Part shown: piece by piece, positions 1-11,569 of the stretch | How positions within the stretch are numbered: position 1 is the first letter of the stretch | Layout of the letters: every line of letters begins with the position of its first letter | Assembly: GCA_963853835.1 (NCBI GenBank) | Contig: OY970825.1 | Span: 30,442,835-30,506,834 of the forward strand | Reading direction: 5' to 3' | Source: Calendula officinalis | Lineage: Eukaryota; Streptophyta; Magnoliopsida; Asterales; Asteraceae | DNA length: 64,000 bases | The notes under the pieces: generated by a model | Database searches by the model: none | Told to the model about the DNA's origin: nothing | What the model saw: the letters and a program-made list of their open reading frames with translations, nothing else | Translations under genes and position numbers: made by a program

Positions 1-1270
1 GTTACCCTTCAAAGACTCCACTTCAGTTGTCTCTGTGCATAAGATCATCCGAAAACCACACAACAAAAAGAACCACCACCGTTGAGTTCTAAACTACTTG
101 TATCTACCAACTATTTTTAAACCGCAACTCCGGTAACTTTTCCGGCAAAACCATCCTCGTCACCCTCACTTTGACTTCTTCCAACCCGGGGGAAACACCT
201 GCAAACTCCGGCAAGTTAGACGCCAAACGAAGATCACCATCACTTTCCCCATCTCTTTCTCTTACGAACTCCGGCCGAGCAAGAAACCCGGAATGAAGCA
301 CAAACCCAACTCCGACGATCAGCGTTTTCCCGGCGTCCAGGCAGCACACCGGCGAAACTAGACCATCTCCGGTGAATACCAGAAGTTCTGGCGACACCCT
401 AGTAAATTCCGAAGACCTCCGACAGCTTATTCTCTCTCTCGGTGTCTCATCTCTCTCTCTAGAAGGTATACCGAAAATCAATTTAAATTGTCATATACAT
501 GCATGCATACATGTTCTTGTGTGGGTGTTTGAAACCCACACCAAGCGATCTCGTCTCCGTTCCCCTTCGTTTCTGTTCCGGAAGTGATCGCACTCCAGAG
601 TGTATGTTGGTGAGTGTCATCGCCCACTTCCTGTCACCGGCAAACTGCCCATCGCCGGCCAAAGTAGCCAGTTTCCGTCGTGAAATGTGTGTAGCCGGTT
701 GTTTCCTTTGGTAGCCGGAAACGCAGCAGGTCACACGTTTCGACCGGTGATAGACCCATATATCCTTCTTGGCCCAAAATACATTGTACGGCTAATTGTT
801 GATTTTTAACCCAATTTAACTAAATACCAAGCCCAAATTTGTTTTGAGTCCATATTGTTTCTTTCGAGCCCATCCCGAATGTCTTTATGTGTCTGGTCCA
901 TTTGACTTTCAGCCTATCGTATATGAGCCACGTATGTCTAAGCCCAAATTTGGTTTTGTAATAATAACAAAGAAAAGGAATCAGTAAACATTTTCTTAAC
1001 TGATTTTGTAGTATTTAATTTGTATGTAATAACTTAAAGATAATTATTTTATTTAAATAAATACTTATTAAATCACAATTTAGATTACTTTCAAACCAAA
1101 GGGTATCACTTTTTAAACTTGTTTAAATTAACCAAACGCAATTAAAATATTAGACCAACCCAATCGAGTTACCAACATATCGCTCGGGTCTGGATTCGTG
1201 TTGAGAGAGCCATGTGTGCATCATGTAGTTTAGGCGTGTCATTGAGACCGTCACTTATTTGTTTATTATT
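1..1270. other. Unassigned GC-richer block, possibly LTR leader
   Basis: No gene is recognisable. Positions 110-720 are richer in G and C than the surroundings, with repeated CCGGCAA/CTCCGGC words, and short open frames exist on both strands without a known domain. From about 760 the DNA becomes AT-rich. Because the DNA to the right ends like a gypsy LTR at 2522, this block may be the upstream part of the same LTR, whose start would lie outside the window. That is inference. Confidence 0.25.
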
Positions 1271-2522
1271 ATGCGTTTAGGACACCATGAGTGTTTGGTT
1301 GGAAACCCCAACTATTGTTGATTGCACTTCGCTAGCTTCACACCAGGTGAGTTTCCACAGCCCCACTTTTTTTACTGTAATTTTAACTGTTTTGGGGTGA
1401 GAAACATATTAATATTTTATAAATGCACGCAAAAATTCTCGTCATGTATCATGTGTATTTTAATTATGACGAGTCACGCATAAACAATATTTGGTACAAC
1501 TGGTCTTTTAAAGACATTAATGTTTTTATAACATTTTGGTACAATCAGTCTTTGTGAAAACTTGGATAAACTATCCTTTTGAGATAACTGTCATTTAAAA
1601 GACATACTCAAACAAGTATTTTTTCGAAAAGGTCTTAACGAAGACCTGTATGGAAAAACTATATTTTGCGACACTAATCTTTGTATAACCGTGAGTTGAT
1701 AGACGACCATCCTATCGCCAGATCGTTTAGATCTAACATTACTGTAATCATCAACTATAGTTAGCCAACGAATATATGAGTAGTACTATTCGAGATTGAT
1801 CCCCCGCTCATGGCTAGTCGCTCTAGCCGTATAACATATGAGATATATATTCTATTAAAACGTCGTGGACTCGACATGCCTAGGTAAAGGCGGATTTAGG
1901 TTTGATTACAGGCTCATGAACTTATACTTTAACTTGTACGCCTAGCTAGCCTATAAGGGATTACGCACTAAATTAAACAATTAGGTTTCATGGATTTGAA
2001 ACGGGTGAACTTGAACGTACATAGATTTGTACTAAACGACTTACCTTTCTAAAATCATGGTGAAATGGTTTTACGCACCGATCATATGCAAATTATGTTT
2101 TATAGACTTAAAACATTTTACAAGAGTGTATTAAGCACTGAACATGTGCGAATTTGGTTTCAGGGTTTTGAAACGCTTTTCAACAATTATTTTAGTACAC
2201 GAGTTGTACTGACAAACATTTTAGAATAAATCAACGATTTATAGTCATAAAACCTGTGAACTCACCAACCTTTGTGTTGACACTTTTTCTAATATGTTTT
2301 CTCAGGAAATGAAAATTGAAGCTTCATTAGCATATTCAAATGCATTCGAATTACCATTTTGAAGAAATCTTTATTACCAAAAACAATAACTTTTGTTTGG
2401 AAACATTAAGTATTGGTAATCTATTTTGATTTGCGCTGATTTACTATTGATCGATTGTTGTGATTTCCGATGTAAGTCGCACGCCCGCTCTTCCGCAAAA
2501 TTAGTTTTGGCGGGGTGTGACA
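1271..2522 (+). repeat. Probable 3' part of a decayed Ty3/gypsy LTR
   Basis: The segment ends with GGCGGGGTGTGACA, a typical plant gypsy LTR terminus (TG...CA class). Upstream at about 1345 it contains a CAGGTGAGTTTCCACAGCCCC block of the kind seen in gypsy LTR leaders. The DNA directly downstream reads as a decayed gag on the plus strand. No primer-binding site follows the terminus, so the junction with the internal region has been deleted. The LTR start was not found in the window. Confidence 0.4.
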
Positions 2523-3660
2523 GTAGCAAGTGAATGAAGGATGATATGATGACTCTTGCATCCCGGTTATTGAAGGACGAGACGTCGTTGTGGAAGAATG
2601 TGATGTAAGAAAGTTTGGAGAAGTGATATGGTACTAGATGTAATGGAAGGAGTTCGCGGGTAGATTGTTAGGGAAGTTTTGTCCCGAAAGTGTGCTTGAA
2701 AAAAAAAATAAAAAAAATAAAATTTCTAAGAGAATTTATTGCTAGAGACGTGTAGAAGATAATTCAACGAAGGATCCATGAAGCGTCATCAAGTGGAGAA
2801 AAGAGGAAGTTTGATGGTAGCTTGGGGTCAACAAAGAAAGAAAATCGCGTCCAAAGTTCGTCAAATCATGTTGATATGAAAGGTGCAAAAGTGTGGTAAG
2901 TTTACTCAATTATAAAATTGATGGTATGAGGTTCGTGGTTTATTGGTTAATTGTCACACAATTTGGTGCTTAAGTGAAATGGTATGTATAAGTATGGGTA
3001 AGTCGTTTGGTGTGGAGCTGTACTCAGGGAACGGTTTCCCCGGTTTGTTATGTGTAAAGGTATGATATACCTGGGTGAGTTGGCGATTGGTATGTCGCGG
3101 ATAATTATGATATTAAAAGATATTTTATCCGGGAATAGTAAATGATTTCAATGGAAGGATGGTAGTACGCGGAAGTACTAAGACTTAGTGAGAATGGTAT
3201 ATATGGATGAGAAACCATATAAGGAAAAAGTTCAAAAGTAAAATTGTAGCATTTTGCGGGAATGATGATGGTGATGTGCTATCATCATATGATAAAGGTA
3301 AAGAAAAGAATGGTTAGAGATAAAGTGAGGTCTTAAAACTCGTAAATAGAAAACATGCGGAAAAGAGTAAGCGTGGGGAACACCGAATTTTGGTAATCGA
3401 AAATGGTTGAGTAAAAGTTGACAATTAGTCATGATAAAAGTTTGTATCATGGATGATAGATTCCATGCTAAGGGTAAACGGATAAATAATGGTAACATGT
3501 TATAGAAATGATATGCTAAGTTAAGGGTAACAATTAATTGCTTGGAAAAAGGGACATACAAAAAGTGTGATAGCGTATGTTTAGATTATGGATCGGAGTC
3601 AATTGGGTGACTCGAGTTGGCCAGGTGATTTGGTAAAAATGTGGATAATTGAATGTAATG
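2523..3660 (+). pseudogene. Decayed Ty3/gypsy gag (and beyond) relic
   Basis: Pieces of translation around 2540-2700 resemble the gypsy capsid region of the intact copy at 9488-11569: a stretch like LASRLLKDE, then a tryptophan-containing segment, then a piece resembling KFCPE at about 2680. Further pieces downstream look like the basic linker after the capsid. Frames change repeatedly, stops are frequent and a poly-A tract lies at about 2699-2722. No open frame of useful length remains. Past about 2900 I cannot identify domains. This is an old remnant in the same orientation as the LTR end to its left. Confidence 0.4.
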
Positions 3661-4335
3661 GTGGAAGAAAGATTTTTATTTAAAAATATGTTTTAAAAAA
3701 TGAGGTGTTTTCAGAAAAATCTTAAATAATGATGGTGAACTATGTCTTTATAATATTTAGTATTTAAAAATTAATATCCACGTAATACAATAATTATAAT
3801 AGTATAACAATATTAATAAACAAAAAAGAAAATACAATAGCCAAAAACCAAAATAAATAAATATAACTCATCTAATCAATGAGCCTATAATAGAGTATAC
3901 AAAATACGTATACACTAATATTAACGACCCCAACCTTGGGGTTTCTTTTGTATTTACTAAATATATTGCTAATATTTTAAATGACTAACAGACTTATTTG
4001 TTAGACATATGCGTCACAACTATATTATAACTAGATTTAATTATATTATAACTTATACAATATCTAGTTAATTTATAGTTATAATTATAACTTTGTACTT
4101 TCTAGATTTAATTATATTATAACTTATACAATATCTAGTTATAATATTATATTATTTTAAGATCAAAATAACATTATCCCTTAATTGTTCCATTTTATCT
4201 TGTACTTGAATATTACATCTAATTTATACGTATGTATTTTAACTTAGTCTAATTAAAATACGTATAAACTTTATTATATCTATTAAAATTCATTTTCTTT
4301 TATGTATTAAAAAATTCTGATATGTATATATATAT
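3661..4335. other. AT-rich spacer, no gene seen
   Basis: Very AT-rich DNA with many short A and T runs. Apart from the direct duplication at 4031-4141 listed separately I see no gene or RNA. It ends in a short TA tract that abuts the left inverted repeat of the next element. Confidence 0.5.
4031..4141. repeat. Direct duplication of a 40 bp AT-rich unit
   Basis: The unit beginning CTAGATTTAATTATATTA and ending ATATCTAGTT occurs at 4031-4070 and again at 4102-4141, 71 bp apart, with no visible differences over about 39 bases. The DNA between the copies is AT-rich. It looks like a local tandem duplication with period 71. Confidence 0.8.
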
Positions 4336-4390
4336 AGTGAAGGATTATATTGAGAACCCTAATTTTAAAAAGAACTCTGAGAACTTTTAA
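4336..4390 (+). repeat. Left terminal inverted repeat
   Basis: Pairs with 5918-5972 on the opposite strand. The best core is TTATATTGAGAACCCT plus AAAAAGAACTCTGAGAAC. It starts directly at the end of a TATATATATA tract. Confidence 0.7.
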
Positions 4391-5917
4391 TTAATCAATT
4401 TAGGCCATTGGATTAAAAATCAATGACTAAGATTAACTATGGCATGTTCGTAAATAATGCAACTTTTTTTTTTTTTTTGATAAAAAATAAATGAAAAGGT
4501 TAAGATAGTAATTTTGTCACAAAAAAAAAATCAATGTATATGTTAAAGCCGTGACTTTCTCCCCCTCTCTCCATTTATTAGTTGAATTCATCTCTTTCTT
4601 CAAAAACTACTTCCATGGTTTCTCTTTCAAAATTAACAAAAACCCACCACTATTTTCTCTACCATTTTCAGCCACCTTACCGGCCGAACTAAGGGTAACC
4701 AGTACCACCATTTTAACCATCATCTTTTCCCGATTACAGAGGTATCTGCCACCATTGAAGGAGACAGCGGCGGAGAAATTAGGGTTCCGACGACGGCGGC
4801 TAAATTATGGTTCCGACGGCGGCGGAGTTAGTGCCTACTACCAGATCTGGGTCATTACTCATTTCTTATGAACTTATACACTCATGACGCTGCACTACTA
4901 ATAGATCGTCAAAACCAATTAAGCAGAGCACATCCTACACACAGTCACAAAACCATCTGGTAAGTATTATTTTTACGAGGATAGAGGAAGGGACAATGGC
5001 TTTTTAATCATTAAAAACTACTTCAAACATGGCAGTATACTTTTTACAAATCATTACTTTTAAAAACTACTTCTTCATGTGTTCTTCTGGAGTATTTTTA
5101 CAACCATAAAGGAAAACAAATCATTACTTTGTATGGGGACAAATGAAAAGAGACAAAAATTATGTTGGGTTTTTATGAGGCGACAAAACAGAAACATGGA
5201 GAAGGAAATTGATTTTTCTTTTGGATTGTTATTCTTATGGAATATTTTTTTTCTTTTGGCAGAGTTTTCAAGACATCAATGTGAAAATATTATATTAGGT
5301 ATAATATTAGTTGTTGAATTAAGTTGTAGTTGCAATTATGTAGAATTACATGAACTAATTTCTGTGATTTTGTAGGTGAAAGGAGTTACGGACACCCTCA
5401 AGCTTAATGTCTCTGTGCAATTTATTTTTGATTATTGTTTATGTGAGAACAATTATGTTTGGTCTTTCATTTTTTTTCTTTTTTTATTTGTGTTCTGCTA
5501 TTGTTGGATGTGTACATGTTTTTGGTGTAATTTTTATACATTGATGTTTTTCTGTTACATATATGTTATCGGTAAACCCGTTTCGACCATGTTCTCTCGA
5601 ACACATATGTTCAACTAGTTTATAACACTGATGTACAGTAATTACCAAAAATAACATTAATTACTGGAAAAATAACATATGTACAATTGTCTTGACATAT
5701 ATGCACAACCTACACTTAAATGATAAAATAACATATATGCACAACTGGCTAGACAAAAATGACAAAATAACAATAAATTTTCAAAAATAATTCCTTAATT
5801 TTAGGAAATATTCAAAATAGGAAACAATTTTTTTATTTGTAAAATGTCGTAAATATCCCTGAATAATTAATATTAATTAAATTAATCAAAATTAGTTTAC
5901 TAAAATCTGATTGGTTA

Positions 5918-5967
5918 ATAAGAGTTCTCAGAGTTCTTTTTGAAATCAGGGTTCTCAATATAACTCG

Positions 5968-5972
<5 letters not shown>
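5918..5972 (-). repeat. Right terminal inverted repeat
   Basis: Reverse-complement partner of 4336-4390. It ends in CTCGACCCT and runs straight into the (TA)n microsatellite. Confidence 0.7.

Positions 5973-6027
<55 letters not shown>
5972..6027. repeat. (TA)n microsatellite
   Basis: An uninterrupted TA dinucleotide tract of about 56 bp. It may mark the insertion target of the element to its left, whose other side also begins with a shorter TA tract. Confidence 0.95.
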
Positions 6028-6031
<4 letters not shown>

Positions 6032-7006
6032 TTGTTAATTTTAGAACTTTAAAAATTAATACTTCTTTTAATCTTATATAATTCCTTAAATGAATTAGAT
6101 AAACCCTAATCTTGTTCTTGATCAATCAAAACTAGGGCTTTGACTTTCTTGATCAAAGACATCATTTTATTAAAAGATTAATTCCTTTTAATCAATCATA
6201 TCTAAACAATAACCTTTGTTTAAATTCTAAGATAGATTATAACCTTAAATAAATTTATTTAAACTTTTTAATTTAAACCTTATAAACAATAAAACTTTGT
6301 TTAAATTACTAGGTTTAAAGAACTAGTCTTAATAAATCTATTAAAATAATAATTAAACCTATTAAACATAAACTTGTTTAATTATCTAGGTTTTAGATTA
6401 TTATTATTATTCTAATTACTTCTTTTAATTAAACTAAACTAGTTTAATCCTATATTATATCTAGGGTTTCAAAAATTTCCTTAAAGCCTAGGAAACTTTT
6501 CCACCAATTAAACTAGGCTAGTTTAACAAACTTGGTGTCCAAGTAACCTCCATGATTTCCAAATCTTTGAGGGAAAAAGGAAGGGATCTTTTTTGATAAA
6601 TTAAACCAAAACTTGGCTTAACATACTTGATCTTAGATTTGGAAGATCAACTAATAAGGAAAGAATCCTCTTGATCAAGAACTTTGATGCTCTTGATCCT
6701 AGGGTTCTTCCAATTTTCGAAAAATCTAGGGTTAGGAAAAGAAGCCTTTTGATCAATTAAACTAAACTAGTTTAATGTTCTTGATCCTAGGGTTCTTATG
6801 CTATTTTCAAAAATTACTAGGGTATTAGAAACCTTTTGACCAATTAAACTAAGCTAGTTTAATATTCTTGGTCCTAGGGTTCTTACCCTTTTTTTGAAAT
6901 TTAAGAAGAAGAAGAAAACATGGAACAAAAAAAAACATGTAATTAAAAAGAAAAAAAAGAAACTGTTAATCTAGTTTAGATTTCTAAGCACACGCTCTGA
7001 TACCAC
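6028..7006 (-). mobile_element. Internal region of a minus-strand LTR element
   Basis: It lies to the left of a minus-strand primer-binding site (6994-7005), so it would be the 5' untranslated or internal part of an element read leftward. It is AT-rich with repeated words such as TTAAACTAGTTTAAT and TCTTGATCCTAGGGTTCTT (6660-6880). No gag or pol similarity is visible. The far end and 3' LTR of this element were not found; they may be deleted or lie outside the window. Confidence 0.45.
6994..7005 (-). other. Primer-binding site, minus strand
   Basis: The plus strand reads GCTCTGATACCA, the reverse complement of TGGTATCAGAGC. That is the plant initiator-methionine tRNA complement used by the other retroelements in this window. 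It sits one base from the start of the LTR at 7007, fixing the orientation of this element as minus. Confidence 0.8.
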
Positions 7007-7424
7007 TGAAGGGTTTCACATAACTGATCGACCCATAGGACCGACCTCCTAGTATGCTTGGTTCGATCACACTGATCAAGAACATGAACTTGTTCTTGAC
7101 CGGTTGAAACCAACTAGCTGATTTAATCCCGAAAAGCGGAAGTGGGATTAAACCTAATCCTTAAACCCTAAAGGATTGGGATGTTGGAAATCTAAATTAG
7201 ATTAACAAGAAAGAAACCTTGTACGAAAAACTCGAACACACACACATACTTGTGTGTGTTTGTCGAACACTCACCAAGAACCCTAGGGTTCTTGGTGTTC
7301 TCGTTCGATCGAACAAGAGGAGAGGAAGAAAGTGTGTTCCATGAAACATACCTTAGGTTAATTCTTAAGATAGATCCACTGATGATGAACACGACGAGCG
7401 ATCTTCTAGTTGATCACTTGCAAT

Positions 7425-9142
7425 TGTAACGACCCGAAATTTGTAAATAATTAAATTGTGTAAAAATATGATAAATAAGGATAAATTGTTTAAAGAACGT
7501 AGGAATTGGTTTCGTGTCATTTGGACACCGTATGAGGAAGTTATGGACGAAACCGGGTCGAGACAACAACCGAAAAATGCAGCCCTGCTGCATAGGGGAG
7601 TTCGCGCCGCGAGCTATGGTTCCCGATCAGGAACCGTCTTTAGAAAATTTGGCTTTCGGGCGTGAAGTAGTTCACGACTAGTTAACGATCGCCAAGTATG
7701 CGTGTAGAAGGAGAGTTCGCGACGCGAACTTAGTTCACGTCGTGAACTCCTGTCGACAGCATTAAAGTCGGGTTTTGGCTCATTAAATGCTATATCAAAA
7801 CCCTAGTCTTCTCTTTGGCGATTTTTGAGCTCAAGAACAGTTGGAGGTCGATTCCTTCTCAAATCTTTGGTAGATTTCACTCCTAGTGGAAGATTAAAGG
7901 TATATCTTCACTCCTTGATCTTTGTAGCTTTAGATCTATGTATTTTGATGGATGGGTTTGAAACCCTAGATATTGGGGTTATGGGTTATGGTGAATAAAT
8001 GATGTATACACTTAATCGATGATATACTTACAAAGGAAACAAGTGTATGATTAATATTGGTAAGAATCTTAAGGGTTGGTTAAACCTAGGGTTTGGTAAA
8101 TCACCATAATTGGGGGAAAGTGTTAGTTGTTGGTATCTAGTGATAAATGGATACATTATTAGTAGTATGGGATGTTGAACATTGTATGATTGTTGTATTA
8201 GGCTTTCGGTGAAGTCTTGGAAGCTGACCGAATTGTTGGAACAAGGAAACCGGCGGAAAGAATACGGTTGGAGCATTATATTGCTAAGGTGAGTACGTGT
8301 GGAAATTTACTGAGTACATAGCCTATGAAATACATTTTTATTATTTGTGTTATGGTCTATTTGCTTAATTGTGTAGACTAGTAGTTAGTAGTTAGTTATA
8401 CCGATAATAGTATTGAACTAACTTGTTTGATTATAGACGTGATAGCCGAGAGCTAGATTGACATAACCATTGAGTTATGATATGTTGAGATGATGTGATG
8501 ATGCGGGGGACCCCCGGTCATGAGGTGTGGTGTGAGGGGCAGTTGGGTGGATTCCCATTGACTCAACCACGGTAGTAGTCTTGCGAACTGGAGGTAGTCC
8601 GGTGAGTAAGGCAGGTATTGGTAGATTGGGCGAATCCCTCTTGCCAATATCTTGGGGCTTATTAATGGCGATGGATTTCGGTTAATAAATCAAGGTGGTT
8701 CTAGTTAGTTCGGGGGCAACCCGATAACTAGATATGATTGCTAGGAAAGCAAGTATTAGAGTCACAATAGGGTGACTAAATAGATAGACGATTTACTTAT
8801 ATGTTTGTTTATATGTCTTATGATTATTGCTATTATTGGGTCTAAACCCATGTAGCTCACGAGACGTTTTTGTCTCACGTACTCCTTGTTGTTTTGCTAT
8901 GTATTCAGGTTCAGGATCGAAGGTTTAGGTACGCATGGATAGAGATACGGGGCCTAGAGTAGAAGAACTATATATTGGATTTATGCTTAGCTTTGGTTTT
9001 GATCTATTTTGTAACACCAAACTTTATACTCTGATTTTCATACCAAAGGTTTTTGTAAATCCATATTTTAGAATAGTTCTTCTATTTATGAAAAATGATT
9101 TATTTTGGGCAAATGTTTTGTATTAAAATTTGAGGTGTTACA
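7425..9142 (+). repeat. 5' LTR of gypsy element A (1718 bp)
   Basis: It starts TGTAACGACCCG and ends GAGGTGTTACA, inverted-repeat-like ends typical of plant gypsy LTRs. Its last 240 bp are repeated at 11509-11749 with few differences. The segment 7599-7747 has a cluster of short inverted repeats (see findings). The promoter was not placed. Confidence 0.85.
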
Positions 9143-9145
9143 ACT

Positions 9146-9157
9146 TGGTATCAGAGC
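9146..9157 (+). other. Primer-binding site of gypsy element A
   Basis: TGGTATCAGAGC lies three bases after the LTR end and is complementary to the 3' end of plant initiator-methionine tRNA. Confidence 0.9.
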
Positions 9158-9487
9158 TACTGTTTAAGTGAATTAGGTTGGATGACCATCCTAGTCTTAG
9201 ACTGTAGCATTAGGAATATAAGATTCCTTAAGATCATAGGTTGACCTTGAGACTTTGTATTAAGTTTAGGGTAGAACCTAGGGGACCGATGAAAATTGTT
9301 ATGATTATGGATATTGATTCTTATGCGACTAATGGGTTGTACACAAGGTACTAAATGTTTAATGTCCTTCGTATAGTCTTGATTGAAAGAAATGGTGACC
9401 ACGCATAGAAGTGGTAAAGCCCCGGAGGGCCGGGAGGAAGAAATACCTCATGTCGAGGTAGTGGTTGAACAAGGAAGCTAACCATCG

Positions 9488-11569
9488 ATGCATTGGGATG
9501 ATGAATCGGAAGTCGGAGCTAATAGAACTCCGGTAACCATGGCGGATCTCCAAACTTTTCTTGATCAAATCAAGGGAACGGTGGCTGATGAATTGCACCG
9601 TATTATTGGGGACCGAGAGAGGTCGGGTGGAGACCGTGAATCCGATGCTAAATCGGATGAGAGAACCGGGGGTAGTGGCACCGGGGAAGGGAAATCCTCC
9701 ACGGGTGGCCAAAGTGATGCTAGGGCAAGGTCCGGTGAAAAAGAAGGTTGTTCGTTTAAATCCTTCATGGCTTGTAAGCCGAATGTGTACAAGGGTAGTT
9801 CGGACCCGAAGGTAACTATGAGGTGGATCCGAGAGACCGAGCGGGTCATCGGTAGTAGCAAGTGCAAGAAAGCCGATATGGTGACGTATGCGTCACAACT
9901 TTTGAAAGAAGATGCTATGATTTGGTGGGATATTGTGTATGAGACCCTCGGGAGGGAGGTGATCGAGGTGATGTCGTGGGATGAGTTTACCACGAGGTTG
10001 AAAAAGAAGTTTTGCCCCGAAAGAGATTTAGAAAAGATGCATGAGAAGTTTGTGACCCTTAAGAAGGGTGATATGTCGATTAAAGAGTACTCGAGGGATT
10101 TCACGGGATTGCTCCCGTTTGTTGCCAAAACTTACTCGGATGAGAGGTTGAGGGTGGTCCGGTATGCTAGTGGGTTACCGTGGGACTACCAATTGGAAGT
10201 TAAGAGGGCGGTCACACTTGATGAGGCCATTAGTGCCGCCCCGGATGTTGAGGAAGTGAATGAGGCACGTGTTGCCGAGAGGGCCCATGTGGGCGAGAAA
10301 AGGAAGGCCGAGAGCGGCTCTAGTTCGTTCAAGAAAGGGAAGTTCACATCGAGCTTCTCTAAACAAGGAAGTGTTGGCCCGTGCAGGAAATGCGGGAAAA
10401 GTCATACCGGCATATGCCGAGGAAAGTCAAAGGCTTGTTATAGTTGTGGCAAGATGGGGCATATAGCCCGGGATTGTAAGGCCAAGTTGTCGGTCGATGT
10501 GGAGTGCTATTCATGCCATGAAAAAGGGCATTATAGCAATGTGTGCCCGAAGAAGGGAACCGAGTCAATGGTATCCACGGCTCAAAAGAAGGTGGAGCTG
10601 GCTAAGGTGAAGGGGCGATCCTTCCAACTTACTCGGGAAGAGGCAAAGGAGGCACACGATGTGGTGTCAGGTACTTTATTCATTAACTCCTTGCCAACTC
10701 ATATTTTGTTTGATTCGGGTTCCAATTATTCGTTTGTGTCTTATGAGTTCGGTTGTAAGTTGAATGTGCCGTCCGAGATGTTAGATGAGTTTTATGAGAT
10801 AGAGGTAGTTGACGGGAAAACTTCTATGGTTGAAAGCATTTATAGAAATTGTGAAATAGAAATAGATGGTAGAAAGTTTAAGGTAGATTTGTTGCCCATG
10901 GGAATAAAGGCGTTTGACGTGGTTATCGGTATGGATTGGTTGGGTATGCACCAAGCCAAAATTTTATGCGTTAAGAAAATTGTGTCGATCAAGACACCCG
11001 AGAATGAGAAGGTGTATGTGTATGGGGAAAAACGTCATCACATGCCTAATGTGATTACCGCCATTAAGGCGAGGAAAAGTATATCGAAAGGTTGTGCATC
11101 GTTTATTGCATACGTATTAGATGGCCGAAAGGAAAAGAAGTCGATGGATGATGTCAAGATTATTCGAGATTTTCCCGAAGTGTTTCCCGATGACTTGCCC
11201 GGTTTGCCACCGGAGAGACAAGTCGAGTTTAAGATCGATTTAGTGCCGGGGGCGACGCCGATCGCTCGTGCTCCATATCGTTTAGCTCCCACCGAGATGC
11301 GAGAATTGATGACTCAATTGCAAGATTTATTAGATAAGGGTTTTATTCGTCCGAGTTCGTCACCGTGGGGTGCACCGGTGTTATTTGTTAAGAAGAAAGA
11401 CGGCTCGATGAGAATGTGTATCGACTACCAAGAGTTGAACAAACTAACTATTAAGAACCGGTACCCGTTGCCGAGAATTGACGGTTGGATAGAGATGCGG
11501 GGTTTAGGTATTCAGGTTCAGGATCGAAGGTTTAGGTACGCATGGATAGAGATGCGGGGCCTAGAGTAG
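9488..11569 (+). CDS. Truncated gypsy gag-protease-RT polyprotein (693 aa)
   Basis: An uninterrupted frame. Domains in order: an N-terminal segment rich in Arg, Glu and Gly; the retrotransposon gag capsid (about residues 90-250, with WIRETERV and MIWWDIVYE segments); CCHC-type zinc motifs around 295-355 (CRKCGKSHTGIC variant, CYSCGKMGHIARDC, CYSCHEKGHYSNVC); an aspartic protease with FDSGSNYSFVS and later FDVVIGMDWL; then the first part of reverse transcriptase up to the MRMCIDYQELNK segment. After residue about 665 the frame runs into filler and LTR-derived DNA, giving a non-native tail with a repeated WIEMRGL motif. The catalytic RT core, RNase H and integrase are absent. An alternative start is the ATG at 9539. 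It could still make Gag and protease if transcribed; that is inference. Confidence 0.85.
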   Translation: MHWDDESEVGANRTPVTMADLQTFLDQIKGTVADELHRIIGDRERSGGDRESDAKSDERTGGSGTGEGKSSTGGQSDARARSGEKEGCSFKSFMACKPNVYKGSSDPKVTMRWIRETERVIGSSKCKKADMVTYASQLLKEDAMIWWDIVYETLGREVIEVMSWDEFTTRLKKKFCPERDLEKMHEKFVTLKKGDMSIKEYSRDFTGLLPFVAKTYSDERLRVVRYASGLPWDYQLEVKRAVTLDEAISAAPDVEEVNEARVAERAHVGEKRKAESGSSSFKKGKFTSSFSKQGSVGPCRKCGKSHTGICRGKSKACYSCGKMGHIARDCKAKLSVDVECYSCHEKGHYSNVCPKKGTESMVSTAQKKVELAKVKGRSFQLTREEAKEAHDVVSGTLFINSLPTHILFDSGSNYSFVSYEFGCKLNVPSEMLDEFYEIEVVDGKTSMVESIYRNCEIEIDGRKFKVDLLPMGIKAFDVVIGMDWLGMHQAKILCVKKIVSIKTPENEKVYVYGEKRHHMPNVITAIKARKSISKGCASFIAYVLDGRKEKKSMDDVKIIRDFPEVFPDDLPGLPPERQVEFKIDLVPGATPIARAPYRLAPTEMRELMTQLQDLLDKGFIRPSSSPWGAPVLFVKKKDGSMRMCIDYQELNKLTIKNRYPLPRIDGWIEMRGLGIQVQDRRFRYAWIEMRGLE

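Larger units (their letters stand above)
4336..5972. mobile_element. Non-autonomous TIR element (MULE-like or foldback), about 1.64 kb
   Basis: The two ends are inverted copies of about 55 bp: left AGTGAAGGATTATATTGAG and, on the other strand, right AGGGTCGAGTTATATTGAG, followed on both sides by matching AACCCT, AAAAAGAACTCTGAGAACT words. Both ends abut TA dinucleotide repeats, so the target was probably a TA microsatellite and a target duplication cannot be separated from the repeat. No transposase is present. The interior at 4540-4980 has a 5'UTR-like CT-rich stretch, a GC-rich segment (4735-4830) and a GGTAAGTATT splice-donor-like word at about 4959, which could be captured gene sequence. 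A MULE assignment rests only on TIR length and style; a foldback or other TIR class is possible. Confidence 0.6.

Noticed and set aside
104..481. 125-codon minus-strand open frame in a GC-richer block
   Set aside because: No recognisable domain, an opposing open frame in the same DNA, and likely LTR context; it reads as a by-product of base composition.
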